A stretch of DNA of 64,000 nt from Pseudomonadota bacterium (GCA_029550345.1 JAKPHK010000038.1:1-64000), one strand, 5' to 3'; shown: positions 15,993-25,159, counted from the first letter of the stretch. Notes: a model not told the origin generated them from the letters alone. Made by a program: numbers and translations.

Positions 15993-17262
15993 CTAGCCAG
16001 CCTCTGCCAGTCGAGCACGGTCATCTTCTACCCGGTTGGCGGCGAGCAAGGCAAACAGTGCAGCGGCAAAGCCAGCCGGCACGACAGCAGTCATGGCCAG
16101 CTTCAGCGACTGCGCATCATCGCCCAGCGCCTGGCTCAGTGCGCCAGTTGCCCAAGGGCCAACGAAGTAGCCCAAAAGCGTGATGAACGCGATGAACAGG
16201 GCCGTGGCGCTGGCACGGTAGCTGGCGGGTAGCATGTGCTGGAGTCCGGCGTAGAGCCCCACCGACCACCCTCCGCCGAGCAGCCCGCAAGGAACGGCCA
16301 CCAGCATTGCGATATCAAAGCTGGGTGCCCAAACTGCCACCAGCACCAAGGCCGTTGCAGATAGCAAGGCGAGCCCGGAGAGCCGCACCGGCCAGACCCG
16401 TCCTCGGCGCGAAAGCCGGTCGGACAAGGCCCCGAAGGCCAGCATCCCGCACAGTCCGGCCAGGCCGAAGTTCAGCGCAAAGGCCGTCTTTATGGTAACA
16501 GGATCGAGCGCAAAGCTGCGCGCGAACATTTCCGGCCCCCAGTAGCCAAACGTAACGCCGGACAGCGTCCCGAGGCCGAAGCCCAGCGCCATCATCACAT
16601 AGCCGGGGCTGCGCAGCAGCAGCCCGACCAGCCGCCCCAGCGGGATCGGCGCCACCGGCGTGCCATCGGCCGCCATGGTGCGCGGTGGCTCCTTCACCAG
16701 CAGCAAGGCCAGTGCTCCCAAGATGACACCGGGAAGGCCAACGAGCAGGAAGGTCATGCGCCAGCCATGTTCAGCGGCGAGTGCTGGGCCGCCGGCCTGA
16801 CCGGCAATCTGGCCAATGTAAGTCGCAAGCCCAAGGATTGCGAAGGCGAGACCCCCGTCGTTCAGGTTTGAAGTAGTCCGTTAGCAGGGAGTAAGCCGGA
16901 GCCACGAAGGCCGCTTCACCCACGCCCACACCAACCCGGGCCAAGCCCAGCGAAACAGGTCCGGTCGCCAGGCCGGTTGCCGCTGTCGCCAGGCTCCATA
17001 GCACGCAGCCCGCCGCAATGATCCGGATTCTCGATCCCCGATCGGCAAGGCGCGCAAAGGGGACGCCCATCAGGACATAAAGCACCACGAAGGCCGGCCC
17101 CATCAGCAGGCCGATCAGGTTGTCACCGATGTCGAACTCCGCCTTGATCGGGCCGATCAGTCCGGTCAGCAGATAGCGGTCGGCAAAGTTGAAGATGTAG
17201 ATGACCAGCAGGGTGGCCAGCACCACCCAGGGGTTCGAAAGGCGGGGTGCGGTGCTGTCCAT
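15993..17262 (-). pseudogene. MFS transporter with a frameshift in a C5 run
   Basis: Two ORFs together make one 12-helix major facilitator. The N-terminal part starts at ATG 17262 (MDSTAPRLSNPWVVLATLLV, with DRYLLTGLIGPIKAEF and the loop motif RLADRGSR) and runs out of frame after DYFKPERRG. Removing one base from the run CCCCC at 16852-16856 (+ strand) restores LAFAILGLATYIGQIAGQAG and joins directly to RMTFLLVGLPGVILG in the second ORF, giving about 422 residues. The start overlaps the SDR stop (ATGA). It may be a real inactivating mutation or a homopolymer base-calling error; the rest of the gene is intact, which favours an error or a very recent event. Probable role: inner-membrane uptake of steroid or an intermediate. 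Confidence 0.85.
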
Positions 17263-18020
17263 CAGTCGCGCTTGATCATGCCGCCGTTGACGTGCCAGAC
17301 CTGTCCATTGACCCATGCGCCATCGTCCGAGGCGAGGAAGGCCACGGCGGCAGCAATGTCCTCAGGTTCACCAAGGCGAGTGTGCGGCACGGTCTTGAGG
17401 GCACCCGCGACATAGTCATCGGTCAGATGCTGCTTGACCGCCTCGGTCAGCACCACGCCCGGGCAGATGCCGTTCGAGCGGATACCCTTCTTGCCATACT
17501 TGGCGGCAACATGGCGGACCAGCGCGTGGATCGCGTTCTTGGTCATCGGATAGGCCACCTGGAAGGCATTGCCGCCGATCGCCGCGCCCGACGAGGTATA
17601 GATCATCGCCCCGCCGCCGCGTTCGATCATGACCGGCAGTGCGGCCTGGGTGGCGAACATGTGGCTCTTGGTGTTGATCGCGAAGGATCGGTCGAGCACC
17701 TCTTCGGGGCAGTTGAGCGCGTCGATATCGCCCTCGGTGCCGCCGGCGAGGTTCGAATGGTAGAAATCGAGACCGCCAAATTCGTCCAGCGCGGCCTGGA
17801 CGATCGCCGCTTGCGAGGCGGCCTTGGTCCCGTCGAGGTAGACGCCGATTGCCCGGCCGCCAGCGGCGCGGATCGTCTCGGCGGTTTCCCTGGCCCATTC
17901 CTCGGTAATGTCGCCAATCACCACGGCGGCGCCTTCCTCGGCCAGCCGCCGCGCCGTGGCCGCGCCAATCCCGCGCCCGCCCCCGGCAACGACACCGACC
18001 TTGCCCTCCAAACCACGCAT
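17262..18020 (-). CDS. Short-chain dehydrogenase/reductase
   Basis: 252 residues from ATG 18020 (SD GGAGAG, 4-nt spacer), preferred over the track start at 18047, which lies inside the operator. Cofactor motif AGGGRGIG; the NNAG motif is altered to SNLAGG; catalytic region YTSSGAA and YPMTK; C-terminal NGQVWHVNGGMIKRD. The acidic residue after beta-2 (VIGDITEE) suggests NAD(H). It is first gene of a unit with the MFS transporter and a SnoaL-like gene, under operator site 5. Probably a hydroxysteroid dehydrogenase; position and stereochemistry unknown. Confidence 0.83.
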   Translation of the reverse strand: MRGLEGKVGVVAGGGRGIGAATARRLAEEGAAVVIGDITEEWARETAETIRAAGGRAIGVYLDGTKAASQAAIVQAALDEFGGLDFYHSNLAGGTEGDIDALNCPEEVLDRSFAINTKSHMFATQAALPVMIERGGGAMIYTSSGAAIGGNAFQVAYPMTKNAIHALVRHVAAKYGKKGIRSNGICPGVVLTEAVKQHLTDDYVAGALKTVPHTRLGEPEDIAAAVAFLASDDGAWVNGQVWHVNGGMIKRD

Positions 18021-18036
18021 GACACTCTCCATGAAT

Positions 18037-18068
18037 TTGCGTTTCAATAATGGCTATTTCATACGCAA
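18037..18068. promoter_or_regulatory. Inverted repeat site 5 (TTGCGT-N20-ACGCAA), putative operator
   Basis: Perfect half-sites with 20-bp spacing, starting 17 bp upstream of the SDR start (18020, -) and 134 bp upstream of the flavin oxidase (18202, +). One more half-site, TTGCGTA, lies at 18101-18107 on the oxidase side. Confidence 0.75.
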
Positions 18069-18201
18069 ACTGCTATCAAAACCAAAGCTCAATTTACTTT
18101 TTGCGTATTTCGGACCAGTCAAGGGTCGGATCGAGAGGATGTCGACCCAGGCCGCCCGGCGCAAGGGGGCGGATGGGCCGGGGATGGAAGGAACGGGTAC
18201 A

Positions 18202-19632
18202 ATGCGGATTGGTAGACGAACCCTGCTGGCCGGCACTGCCGCCGTTGCCGCAGGTGCCGCCGGGGCCTGGTGGTGGGGCGGTGAACCGCCCGTGCCGAAG
18301 GCCGACCGCGCCGCACGGACCGAGGGCCAGCTGTTCGAACGCGGCCTGATCGGGATCGAACGGAGCGGCTGGACCCGGCCCGAAGGCGTGGCGGCGCCCT
18401 GGCCGGTGCTGGCCGCCGATCTTGCCGCCGACGTGCTGGTGGTGGGCGCGGGGCTGGCCGGATCGTCGCTGGCGCTGCACCTGGCCGAAGCTGGCCTGAA
18501 GGTCGCCGTGATCGAGGCCCGCCAGCCGGGCTGGGGCGCTTCGGGGCGCAATGCCGGGCACGTGCTGCCAACCCTGCGCGATGCGGCCGTGTTCGAACGC
18601 TTCCCAGATGGCGGCAAAGCCTTCCTCGATGCTTTCCGCAAACACCGCAACCTGCCCTATGATCTTGCCGCGCGGCATGGCGCGGCGCAGGATGCGGTCC
18701 GTTCGGGCTATCTCAACGTCGCCGAGAATGCCGAGGCCGCGGCCGAATTCCGCGCCAAATCGGCCTGGATGGAGCGGCAGGGCCTGCTGCGGATCGAGGA
18801 GACCGGCGGCGAGGAGCTGGTCCGGCAGACCGGCAGCAGGTTGTGGACCCACGCGATTTCCTTCCCCGATGGCGGCCAGGTCAATCCCTATCGGCTGACC
18901 AACGCCATGACCGCCGCGGCAGCGCGGCTGGGCGCGCTGGTGTTTGGCGAGAGCCCGGCGATCCGGATCGACCAAGCCGGTTCGCGCTGGACGGTGCGCA
19001 CCCCGCGCGGCAGCGTCACCGCCGAACGGGTGGTGTTCTGCACCAATGCCTATCCGACCGATGTGGTGCCGGAATTCGCCACCGCCTTCTATCCGCTGAC
19101 CGCCTATGCCCTGACCACCCGGACGTTGCCTGACGAGGCGAAGGCATTGATCATGCCCGGCCGCCAGACGCTCAGCCAGCTGCCGCTCGACATCAATCCG
19201 CTGGTCCGCGACCGGCATGACCGGCTTATCCTGTCATCGATCCCGACCGTGTCGTCACCCGAAGACGCCGTCTGGCATTTCCGCAACCAACTGGCCTGGC
19301 TGCACCATGCCTGGCCGGAAACGAAAGCCATGAAGATCGAGCTGGAAGCCTACTGGACCGGGCGCGTGGCAATGCGCGACCGGGAATTTCCCGGCGTGTT
19401 CCAGCCACGCGCGGGCATCTACGGCCTGATGTACTTCAACGCCTGGGGCAACCTGATGGCGCCGCTGATGGGCAAGCTCCTGGCCAGGGGCCTGGCAGCC
19501 GACCGCACCGACGCCCTGCCCTTCCCGATCGAGAAGCCGCTGGCCGTATCGAACCAGGGCAAGATGGACCGGATCATCCGCCACCTGCTGATCCCGGCGG
19601 CGCGCACCGCGCAGAACCTGGGCGTACTTTAA
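18202..19632 (+). CDS. Tat-exported FAD-dependent oxidoreductase (DAO/PuuB-like)
   Basis: 476 residues if started at ATG 18202, which has GGAAGGAACGGG upstream and puts a twin-arginine signal at the N-terminus (IGRRTLLAGTAAVAAGAAGA). The track's start at 17908 would overlap the divergent SDR. FAD-binding Rossmann motif VLVVGAGLAGSSLALHLAEAG, then PGWGASGRNAGHVLPT typical of the DadA/gamma-glutamylputrescine oxidase group, and a C-terminal GLMYFNAWGNLMAPLMGK flavin contact. Family members oxidise C-N bonds of amino acids or amines. Export by Tat would place it in the periplasm with bound FAD, unusual for this family. The substrate is unknown; the neighbouring exported amidase invites the idea of amide conjugates, but this is speculation. 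Confidence 0.8.
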   Translation: MRIGRRTLLAGTAAVAAGAAGAWWWGGEPPVPKADRAARTEGQLFERGLIGIERSGWTRPEGVAAPWPVLAADLAADVLVVGAGLAGSSLALHLAEAGLKVAVIEARQPGWGASGRNAGHVLPTLRDAAVFERFPDGGKAFLDAFRKHRNLPYDLAARHGAAQDAVRSGYLNVAENAEAAAEFRAKSAWMERQGLLRIEETGGEELVRQTGSRLWTHAISFPDGGQVNPYRLTNAMTAAAARLGALVFGESPAIRIDQAGSRWTVRTPRGSVTAERVVFCTNAYPTDVVPEFATAFYPLTAYALTTRTLPDEAKALIMPGRQTLSQLPLDINPLVRDRHDRLILSSIPTVSSPEDAVWHFRNQLAWLHHAWPETKAMKIELEAYWTGRVAMRDREFPGVFQPRAGIYGLMYFNAWGNLMAPLMGKLLARGLAADRTDALPFPIEKPLAVSNQGKMDRIIRHLLIPAARTAQNLGVL

Positions 19633-19928
19633 CCGAGAAAGTGCCCCACGAGGTACGGGATCCCGGCCGGGAAGACCCATCCCAGCCGGCCCCAGCGGGC
19701 CAGCTTCGGTACCTGGTGGTTCCACAGGCCGAGCGCCCCGGCCGCGCCCATCGCGCCCGCCCCGTCGATCCAGATGCCGGCGAAGCCGGCAAGGCCAAGG
19801 ATGCCCAGCAGCCGCACCGCCGCTCCGGCGCGGTCCTTGGCGACGGGGTTCTTGATCCCCGCCAGGCCCGCGAGGCCGATCAGACCCAGAAGGCCGACAA
19901 ATGGCGCAATTGTCTCAAGCATGTGCAT
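19629..19928 (-). CDS. Small hypothetical membrane protein
   Basis: 99 residues (or 97 from the second ATG at 19922) with two hydrophobic stretches, LETIAPFVGLLGLIGLAGLAG near the N-terminus and AVRLLGILGLAGFAGIWI in the middle, and a conserved-looking tail WVFPAGIPYLVGHFLG. It has SD GGAGGGG. I do not recognise the family. It is the last gene of the minus-strand operon that includes the amidase and Rieske oxygenase, and its stop overlaps the end of the convergent flavin oxidase gene by a few bases. Confidence 0.6.
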   Translation of the reverse strand: MHMLETIAPFVGLLGLIGLAGLAGIKNPVAKDRAGAAVRLLGILGLAGFAGIWIDGAGAMGAAGALGLWNHQVPKLARWGRLGWVFPAGIPYLVGHFLG

Positions 19929-19946
19929 TCCCCTCCACGATCCCCG

Positions 19947-21467
19947 TCAGGCAATCTGCGGCCGTTTTCCGGCCCAGGGCAGGGCCTTCTCAAGTTGTCC
20001 GGCAAGACGGTAAAGCAGCGCCTCGTCGCCATAGCGGCCGGTGAACATCACCCCGATCGGCAGGCCAGACTTCGCCTGGGCGAGCGGCACCGACATGGCC
20101 GGCTGCCCGGTCAGGTTGGCCAGCTGGCAGAACGGCGAGTAGACCGCCGCGCGCTGGCCCCATTCCTGAAAACCGCAGTCCGGCGTCAGGTTGATCCGCC
20201 CCAGCGCGATCGGCGGGGCGGCCAGCGTCGGGGTCAGGATCAGGTCGAAACGTTCCATGAAGCGGGCGACCTTGATTGCCGCGTCCTGCAACACGCCGCT
20301 GGCCCGGGCCGCGTCCATCGCGGAAAAGGTCTTGCCGTATTCCGCAAAGGCCAGAACCATCGGCTCGACCACATCCGGTCCCGGCGTAATGCCCAGAACC
20401 TTGCAGCGATCGGCGATGTCCGCGGCCACTGCCGGGCCGATCGAGACGAAACTGGCCCACCCCAGCAGCGCGGCATCGAGCTGCGGAGCGGCCTCCTCGA
20501 CATGATGCCCCAGGCTTTCACACAGCTTCGCCGCCGCCTTGGCCGCATCGATGCATTCGGGATCGACCGGAGATCCGGCAATCGGCCGGGTCATCAGCGC
20601 GATCCGCAACTTGCCGGGGTGCTTGCCCACCTGCGAGAGGAAGGTTCCGTCGGGCGTCGGCGCGCCATAGCGCGATCCGGGCTCGATCCCGTGGCTTGCA
20701 TCAAGCATCGCGGCGGAATCGCGCACGCTACGGGTAATCGCGTGGTTGGTGGAAAGCCCACCCCAGCCCTCGGTGCGGATCGGCCCCATCGGCACCCGGC
20801 CACGGCTGGGCTTCATCCCGAACAGCCCGCAGCACGATGCCGGAATGCGGATTGACCCGCCCCCGTCGCTGGCATGGGCCGCCGGGATGACACCCGACGC
20901 CACCGCCGCTGCCGCCCCGCCGGAGGACCCGCCGGAGCTGTGCGCCGGGTTCCACGGATTGCGCGTATCGCCGGTCAGCTTGTTTTCGGTCGTCCCGGTC
21001 AGGCCGTATTCGGGCGTAGTGGTCTTGCCGAAGATGACGAAGCCCGCCGCCTGGTAGCGCCGCACCAGTTCCGACGTCACCGGCGCGCGATAGCCCTTGT
21101 ACAGGCGGCTGCCGCCTTCGCTCAGTTCGCCCGCGATATGGGTGTTCAAATCCTTGAGCAGCAATGGAACGCCGGTGAACGGACCCTTGGGCAGCCCTTT
21201 GGCAATGGCCGTGCGGCCGAAATCATAGTGCTTCTGCGCCATGAAGTTGAAGCGCGGATTGAGCGCTTCGGCCCGGGCAATCGCCGCTTCGAGCAGTTCG
21301 GACGGCGAGACCTTGCGCTGGCGCACCAGCCCGGCCAGCCCCAGCGCGTCATGGCTGGAGAGCAAGTCCCCGGTTCCGCCGCCTGCCTTCATCGCCTGTG
21401 CTCCACCCGCCGCGCCCAGCACGGCTGCGGCCGCGCCGCCTGCCACCACCTCGCGCCGGGTCGGCAC
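19947..21467 (-). CDS. Tat-exported amidase (amidase signature family)
   Basis: 506 residues with a GTG start at 21467, just after the Rieske stop codon. Twin-arginine type leader TRREVVAGGAAAAVLGAAGG. Amidase-signature triad is complete: K105 (LLLKDLN), S181 (SGGSSGG) and S205 (SDGGGSIRIPA), with the 24-residue Ser-Ser spacing seen in FAAH. Known role: hydrolysis of linear amide bonds. In a steroid operon with CoA ligases it could deconjugate amide-linked side chains (for example glycine or taurine conjugates), but the family is broad and this is inference. It lies between a Rieske oxygenase and a small membrane protein. Confidence 0.87.
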   Translation of the reverse strand: MPTRREVVAGGAAAAVLGAAGGAQAMKAGGGTGDLLSSHDALGLAGLVRQRKVSPSELLEAAIARAEALNPRFNFMAQKHYDFGRTAIAKGLPKGPFTGVPLLLKDLNTHIAGELSEGGSRLYKGYRAPVTSELVRRYQAAGFVIFGKTTTPEYGLTGTTENKLTGDTRNPWNPAHSSGGSSGGAAAAVASGVIPAAHASDGGGSIRIPASCCGLFGMKPSRGRVPMGPIRTEGWGGLSTNHAITRSVRDSAAMLDASHGIEPGSRYGAPTPDGTFLSQVGKHPGKLRIALMTRPIAGSPVDPECIDAAKAAAKLCESLGHHVEEAAPQLDAALLGWASFVSIGPAVAADIADRCKVLGITPGPDVVEPMVLAFAEYGKTFSAMDAARASGVLQDAAIKVARFMERFDLILTPTLAAPPIALGRINLTPDCGFQEWGQRAAVYSPFCQLANLTGQPAMSVPLAQAKSGLPIGVMFTGRYGDEALLYRLAGQLEKALPWAGKRPQIA

Positions 21468-21470
21468 GCC

Positions 21471-22577
21471 TCAGCCCGCCTGCCGCTGGGATGACGGCAC
21501 GCCATCACCGCCGGCATAGAAGCGCTGATAGAACTTGCGGAAATGCGGGATCGGCCCGTCACCGTCGCAGATGATCGGGTTGGGTTCGTAGCGCATCCGG
21601 TCCCACACCACCTTGTCCTGATCGAGCTGCTTGTTGACGTCCTTGATGATCGCCCGGGCAAGGCCCGCCATCGGCCCTTCGGCCTGTTCGCGCGGCTGGG
21701 TGTAGCAATAGATCACCTGCAGTTCGTCCTGCTCGACCGGGATGATGCAGGCCACCAGCAGCGTCTCGCAAATGCCGGTAAAGCGCACCCAGGCCTGGCC
21801 CGGGCCAACCGAATTGCTGGTGATTGCGCCATCGACCATGCCTTTGGGTGTGCCCATCTTGGCTCGGACAATCCCGCAGCGGTCCCATTCGCCCCATGAG
21901 AGTTCCGAGGTCGGCAGTTCGGCGGTGCCGTGAATGTACTTGAAGTGGGCAAAGTCCACCCCGTTCTCGGCCATGTTCTGGAGCGAGCCGAAAATCCGCC
22001 ACTCGACGATGTCATAGGGGGTCCAGTCCGGATCGCTGGCCTCGGGCAGATGCACCACATCGTAAAGCGGCGCCGCATCTTCCGGGTGATACCACACCCA
22101 CAGCCACTGGTTCGCCTCGCGGATGTGCCAGGTACGGGTGCACTTGCGCTTCACCTGCGGCGGGATCGCCTTGGCATAGGGGATCTCCTTGACCACCCCT
22201 TCCTCGCCGTCATAGCGCCATGCGTGGAACGGGCATTCCAGCAGGTTTCCGTGGACCTTGCCGCCGTGGCCCATGTGCGCGCCAAGGTGCTTGCAATAGG
22301 CATCGACCATCCGCACCTGCCCGTCTTCGCCGCGCCACACGGCCAGGTCCCGCGCGAAATAGCGGGCCGGCTTGACCTCGCCCACGGCCAGGTCCTTCGC
22401 CAGCATGAACGGGTACCAGCCGAACGGGAACCCGATGTCGAGGTTGCGCGCTTCCGGGCTGGGGCGGTTGGCGATCGGCGCGACGCGCCAGGCCTCGCGC
22501 TCTTCCTTCGTCATCTTTTCAAGGACCTGCCAGACCGCGACAGGCGCGGTGCGGGCATCGGTGGCGGCTTCGGTCAT
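21471..22577 (-). CDS. Rieske oxygenase, steroid type, family B copy 2
   Basis: 368 residues, SD GGGGAGAACGAC. Paralogue of the gene at 10078: N-terminal DARTAPVAVWQVLEKM, Rieske ligands in CKHLGAHMGHGGK and CPFHAW with the normal spacing, KEIPYAKAIPPQVKRKC, mononuclear site NGVDFAHFKYIHG and the C-terminal LDQDKVVWDRMRYEPNPI. It is part of the SDR-ligase-ligase-amidohydrolase-amidase operon, unlike copy 1, which is with hsaA/hsaC. The shared fold but different operon suggests a different steroid substrate or step. Electron-transfer partners are not encoded in the window. Confidence 0.82.
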   Translation of the reverse strand: MTEAATDARTAPVAVWQVLEKMTKEEREAWRVAPIANRPSPEARNLDIGFPFGWYPFMLAKDLAVGEVKPARYFARDLAVWRGEDGQVRMVDAYCKHLGAHMGHGGKVHGNLLECPFHAWRYDGEEGVVKEIPYAKAIPPQVKRKCTRTWHIREANQWLWVWYHPEDAAPLYDVVHLPEASDPDWTPYDIVEWRIFGSLQNMAENGVDFAHFKYIHGTAELPTSELSWGEWDRCGIVRAKMGTPKGMVDGAITSNSVGPGQAWVRFTGICETLLVACIIPVEQDELQVIYCYTQPREQAEGPMAGLARAIIKDVNKQLDQDKVVWDRMRYEPNPIICDGDGPIPHFRKFYQRFYAGGDGVPSSQRQAG

Positions 22578-22623
22578 GTCGTTCTCCCCGGTGATTCGGT
22601 TCTTGTCGTTGCGGTTTGGGCAA

Positions 22624-23490
22624 TCAGAGCTTGAAGACGCGCGCGGCGTTGTCGCGCAGGAACTTCGGCCAGACCTCGTCCTTCAGCGGCACGTTCTCCA
22701 TGTCGGACATGATCCGCTCAAGGCTGAGGCCCATCGGGAAATAGCCGGCGTAGATGATCTTGTCCGCGCCGCGGGTGTTGGCGTAATCGATGATCGCCTT
22801 GGGATAGTGCTTGGGTGCGAAGGCGCTGGTCGAATAGTACAGGTTCGGCCACTTCAGCATCAGCTTGACCGCAAGGTCCTGCCACGGTTCGGCCCCGTGG
22901 CGCATCACGATCTTGAGGTCCGGGAAGAACCAGCAGACCTCGTCCAGATGCTCGACCTTCTGGGTTTCCATCGGAATGCGCGGGCCGGGAATGCCGACGT
23001 TGAGGCAGATCGGAAGGTCCAGCTCCACCGCGCAGGCATAAAGCGGGAACATGTACTTGTGGTTGATCGCCACCTGCGGCAGCGTTCCGGCCGGGAATAC
23101 CGAAATGGCCGAAAGTCCGACCTCGGCATGGATGCGCTTGATCCGGCGCACTTCCTCCATCCCCTTGTTGGGATCGCAGGGCAGGTCGAAGAAGAACCGG
23201 TCGCCATAAAGCTCCTTGGCCCGGCGCGAGGTTTCGTTGTCGTTCCAGCCGACCAGCGCCTTGGCAATGCCGTGCTTGTCCATCTGCTCGACCGTCCACT
23301 TGACGTAATCGTCGGCATGGCCGGTCTGCGGCACGTCCTTGAACATGTACTGCGCCGGCATCGAGAACTGCTGCAGGGTCTGCGCGTCCTTGATCAGCGG
23401 GCGGAACGCGGTGAACCAATCGGACCGGTCCTCCGCTTCGGGGATGCCCAGCATGCAGTCGATGATACCGATATCCTTGGGCATGCCCAT
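22624..23490 (-). CDS. Amidohydrolase 2 family metal-dependent hydrolase/decarboxylase-like
   Basis: 288 residues. TIM-barrel amidohydrolase_2 pattern: N-terminal DIGIIDCMLGIPE (the usual HxH is not obvious), PLYACAVELDLPICLNVGIPG, DLKIVMRHGAEPWQD with the conserved barrel histidine, and a C-terminal ADKIIYAGYFPMGLSLERI, where the usual D/S-x-D/W-P motif is YAGYFP. Family members hydrolyse C-N or C-C bonds or decarboxylate; comparable genes occur in sphingomonad and actinobacterial steroid clusters. The missing HxH suggests an altered or absent metal site. It starts 1 nt after the ligase stop, so it is co-translated. Reaction unknown. Confidence 0.75.
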   Translation of the reverse strand: MGMPKDIGIIDCMLGIPEAEDRSDWFTAFRPLIKDAQTLQQFSMPAQYMFKDVPQTGHADDYVKWTVEQMDKHGIAKALVGWNDNETSRRAKELYGDRFFFDLPCDPNKGMEEVRRIKRIHAEVGLSAISVFPAGTLPQVAINHKYMFPLYACAVELDLPICLNVGIPGPRIPMETQKVEHLDEVCWFFPDLKIVMRHGAEPWQDLAVKLMLKWPNLYYSTSAFAPKHYPKAIIDYANTRGADKIIYAGYFPMGLSLERIMSDMENVPLKDEVWPKFLRDNAARVFKL

Positions 23491-23491
23491 A

Positions 23492-25159
23492 TCACTGTTC
23501 TCCGATCAGATTTGACCAGGCGGCGCGCAACGCCACCTTGTTGACCTTGCCGACGTCGTTGCGCGGCAAGGGCTGTGAAACAATCGCGACGCGGCCCGGG
23601 GCCTTGTAACGGGCCAGCCGTTCGCCGACCTGGTCGATCACCGCACGCTCGGTCAGGCCTTCGCCCCTGACCACGGCGACCAGCAGTTCGCCCAGCCGCT
23701 CGTCCGGAATGCCGAAGGCGGCGCACTCGCCCACTCCGGGGATTTCGCCCATCACCCGCTCGACCTCGGCGCAATAGATGTTCTCGCCGCCGGAAATGAC
23801 CATGTCCTTCACCCGGTCGACGATGAAGATGTAGCCCTCGGCATCGACGTAGCCGACATCGCCGGTGCGCAGCCAGCCGTCCTCGGTAAAGGCGGCCGCC
23901 GTTTCCTCCGGGCGGTTCCAGTACCCGGCCATGACCATCGCGCCCTTGAGCTGGATTTCCCCGCTCTCGCCGGTCGGCAGCACGGTGCCGTCGGGCGCGA
24001 CGATCCGCACCTCGGCCAGCGGCAGCACCCGGCCGGCCGAAGCGCGGTTGCGGATGAAATCCTCGCCCACCGCCTGGGCCAGCGAGCCCGAGGCCTCGGT
24101 CATGCCGTAACCGGTACCCATCACCGCCTGCGGGCAGGCCGCGCGGATCTCGTCCAGCAGGTTGACCGGCAGCGCCTGCCCGCCCGAGGCGATATTGCGC
24201 AGCGAGGACAGGTCCGCATCGCCCAACCTGGCGCCGTGCAACAGGTCCCACAGCATGGTCGGCACAGCGGAAAACATCGTGATCTTTTCCGCCTCGATCA
24301 GCCGCACCGCTTCCTGCGCGTCCCAGCGGCGCATGATCACGATCTTGGATCCGGCAAACAAGGGCGACAGGAACGCCGCGCCCAGGCCGGAAATGTGGAA
24401 CAGCGGATAGACCAGCAGCACCGCCTGCTGCGGCAGGTTCGCCATCAGCGTTTCGGCCGGAATACCGTGGGCGCGTGCCATGTTGTGCAGCACCATCACG
24501 CCCGACAGCTGCATCAGCATCAGCCCGGTGATCAGGCTGCGGTGGGTCAGCACCGCGCCCTTGACCCGACCGGTCGTGCCGGAAGTGAACAGGATGGTGG
24601 CGGGATCGAGCGGCCGGGCCAGGCCGGGATCGGGCATTGCCTCACCGGCGCGTCGCTCGATTTCCTGCCCTTCGAAGGGCTTGGTCAGATCGAGCATCCG
24701 GCCCTGATAGCCGCCTTCGCGGATCAGCGCAGCGCGGCGGCTGTCGGCGAGGACCAGTTCCGGAGTGACATCATCGATCATCGCCACCAGTTCGGCCGGC
24801 GAGCCGCGGCTGTTCAGCACGGCGGCAATCCCCCCGGCCTTCATCACCGCCATGAAGGCGATGATCCATTCGGCCCGGTTGCGCATGCAGATCGCGACCC
24901 GGTCGCCGCGCCGGATGTGCAGCATCGGGGCCAGCTGATCGCGCCAGGCAAAGACCTGTTCGAAAGTCAGGCGCCGCTCCGCCCCGTCGGACGAGAAGTC
25001 GACCAGGAAAGTCTTGTCACCGTGCCGCCGGGCGTGCTCGATCATCAGGTTGAGATCGGGCGCCGCGTTGGCGAACTGGCGCAGACCGTCGCGCTCGGTC
25101 AGTTCGAACGGGGTGCCGGGGGCCGTGACGGCAGCGAAAACGGGATCGATCTGGCTCAT
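23492..25159 (-). CDS. Acyl-CoA synthetase (class I adenylate-forming) 1
   Basis: 555 residues, ATG overlapping the stop of the upstream ligase (ATGA), SD CAGGAG. Adenylate-forming motifs: P-loop FTSGTTGRVKGAVLTH, YGMTEASG, TGDVGYVDAEGYIFIVDRVK and a C-terminal catalytic-lysine region NDVGKVNK. It activates a carboxylic acid as CoA ester via acyl-AMP. Two ligases in a row with an SDR upstream suggest activation of steroid side-chain carboxylates or of two successive acids. The FadD3-like ligase for the C/D-ring acid is separate, at 60874. Substrate is inferred from context only. Confidence 0.88.
   Translation of the reverse strand: MSQIDPVFAAVTAPGTPFELTERDGLRQFANAAPDLNLMIEHARRHGDKTFLVDFSSDGAERRLTFEQVFAWRDQLAPMLHIRRGDRVAICMRNRAEWIIAFMAVMKAGGIAAVLNSRGSPAELVAMIDDVTPELVLADSRRAALIREGGYQGRMLDLTKPFEGQEIERRAGEAMPDPGLARPLDPATILFTSGTTGRVKGAVLTHRSLITGLMLMQLSGVMVLHNMARAHGIPAETLMANLPQQAVLLVYPLFHISGLGAAFLSPLFAGSKIVIMRRWDAQEAVRLIEAEKITMFSAVPTMLWDLLHGARLGDADLSSLRNIASGGQALPVNLLDEIRAACPQAVMGTGYGMTEASGSLAQAVGEDFIRNRASAGRVLPLAEVRIVAPDGTVLPTGESGEIQLKGAMVMAGYWNRPEETAAAFTEDGWLRTGDVGYVDAEGYIFIVDRVKDMVISGGENIYCAEVERVMGEIPGVGECAAFGIPDERLGELLVAVVRGEGLTERAVIDQVGERLARYKAPGRVAIVSQPLPRNDVGKVNKVALRAAWSNLIGEQ

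Noticed and set aside
18101-18107. A tenth full operator starting at TTGCGTA
   Set aside because: No ACGCAA-like partner lies 20 bp further on; kept only as an isolated half-site.
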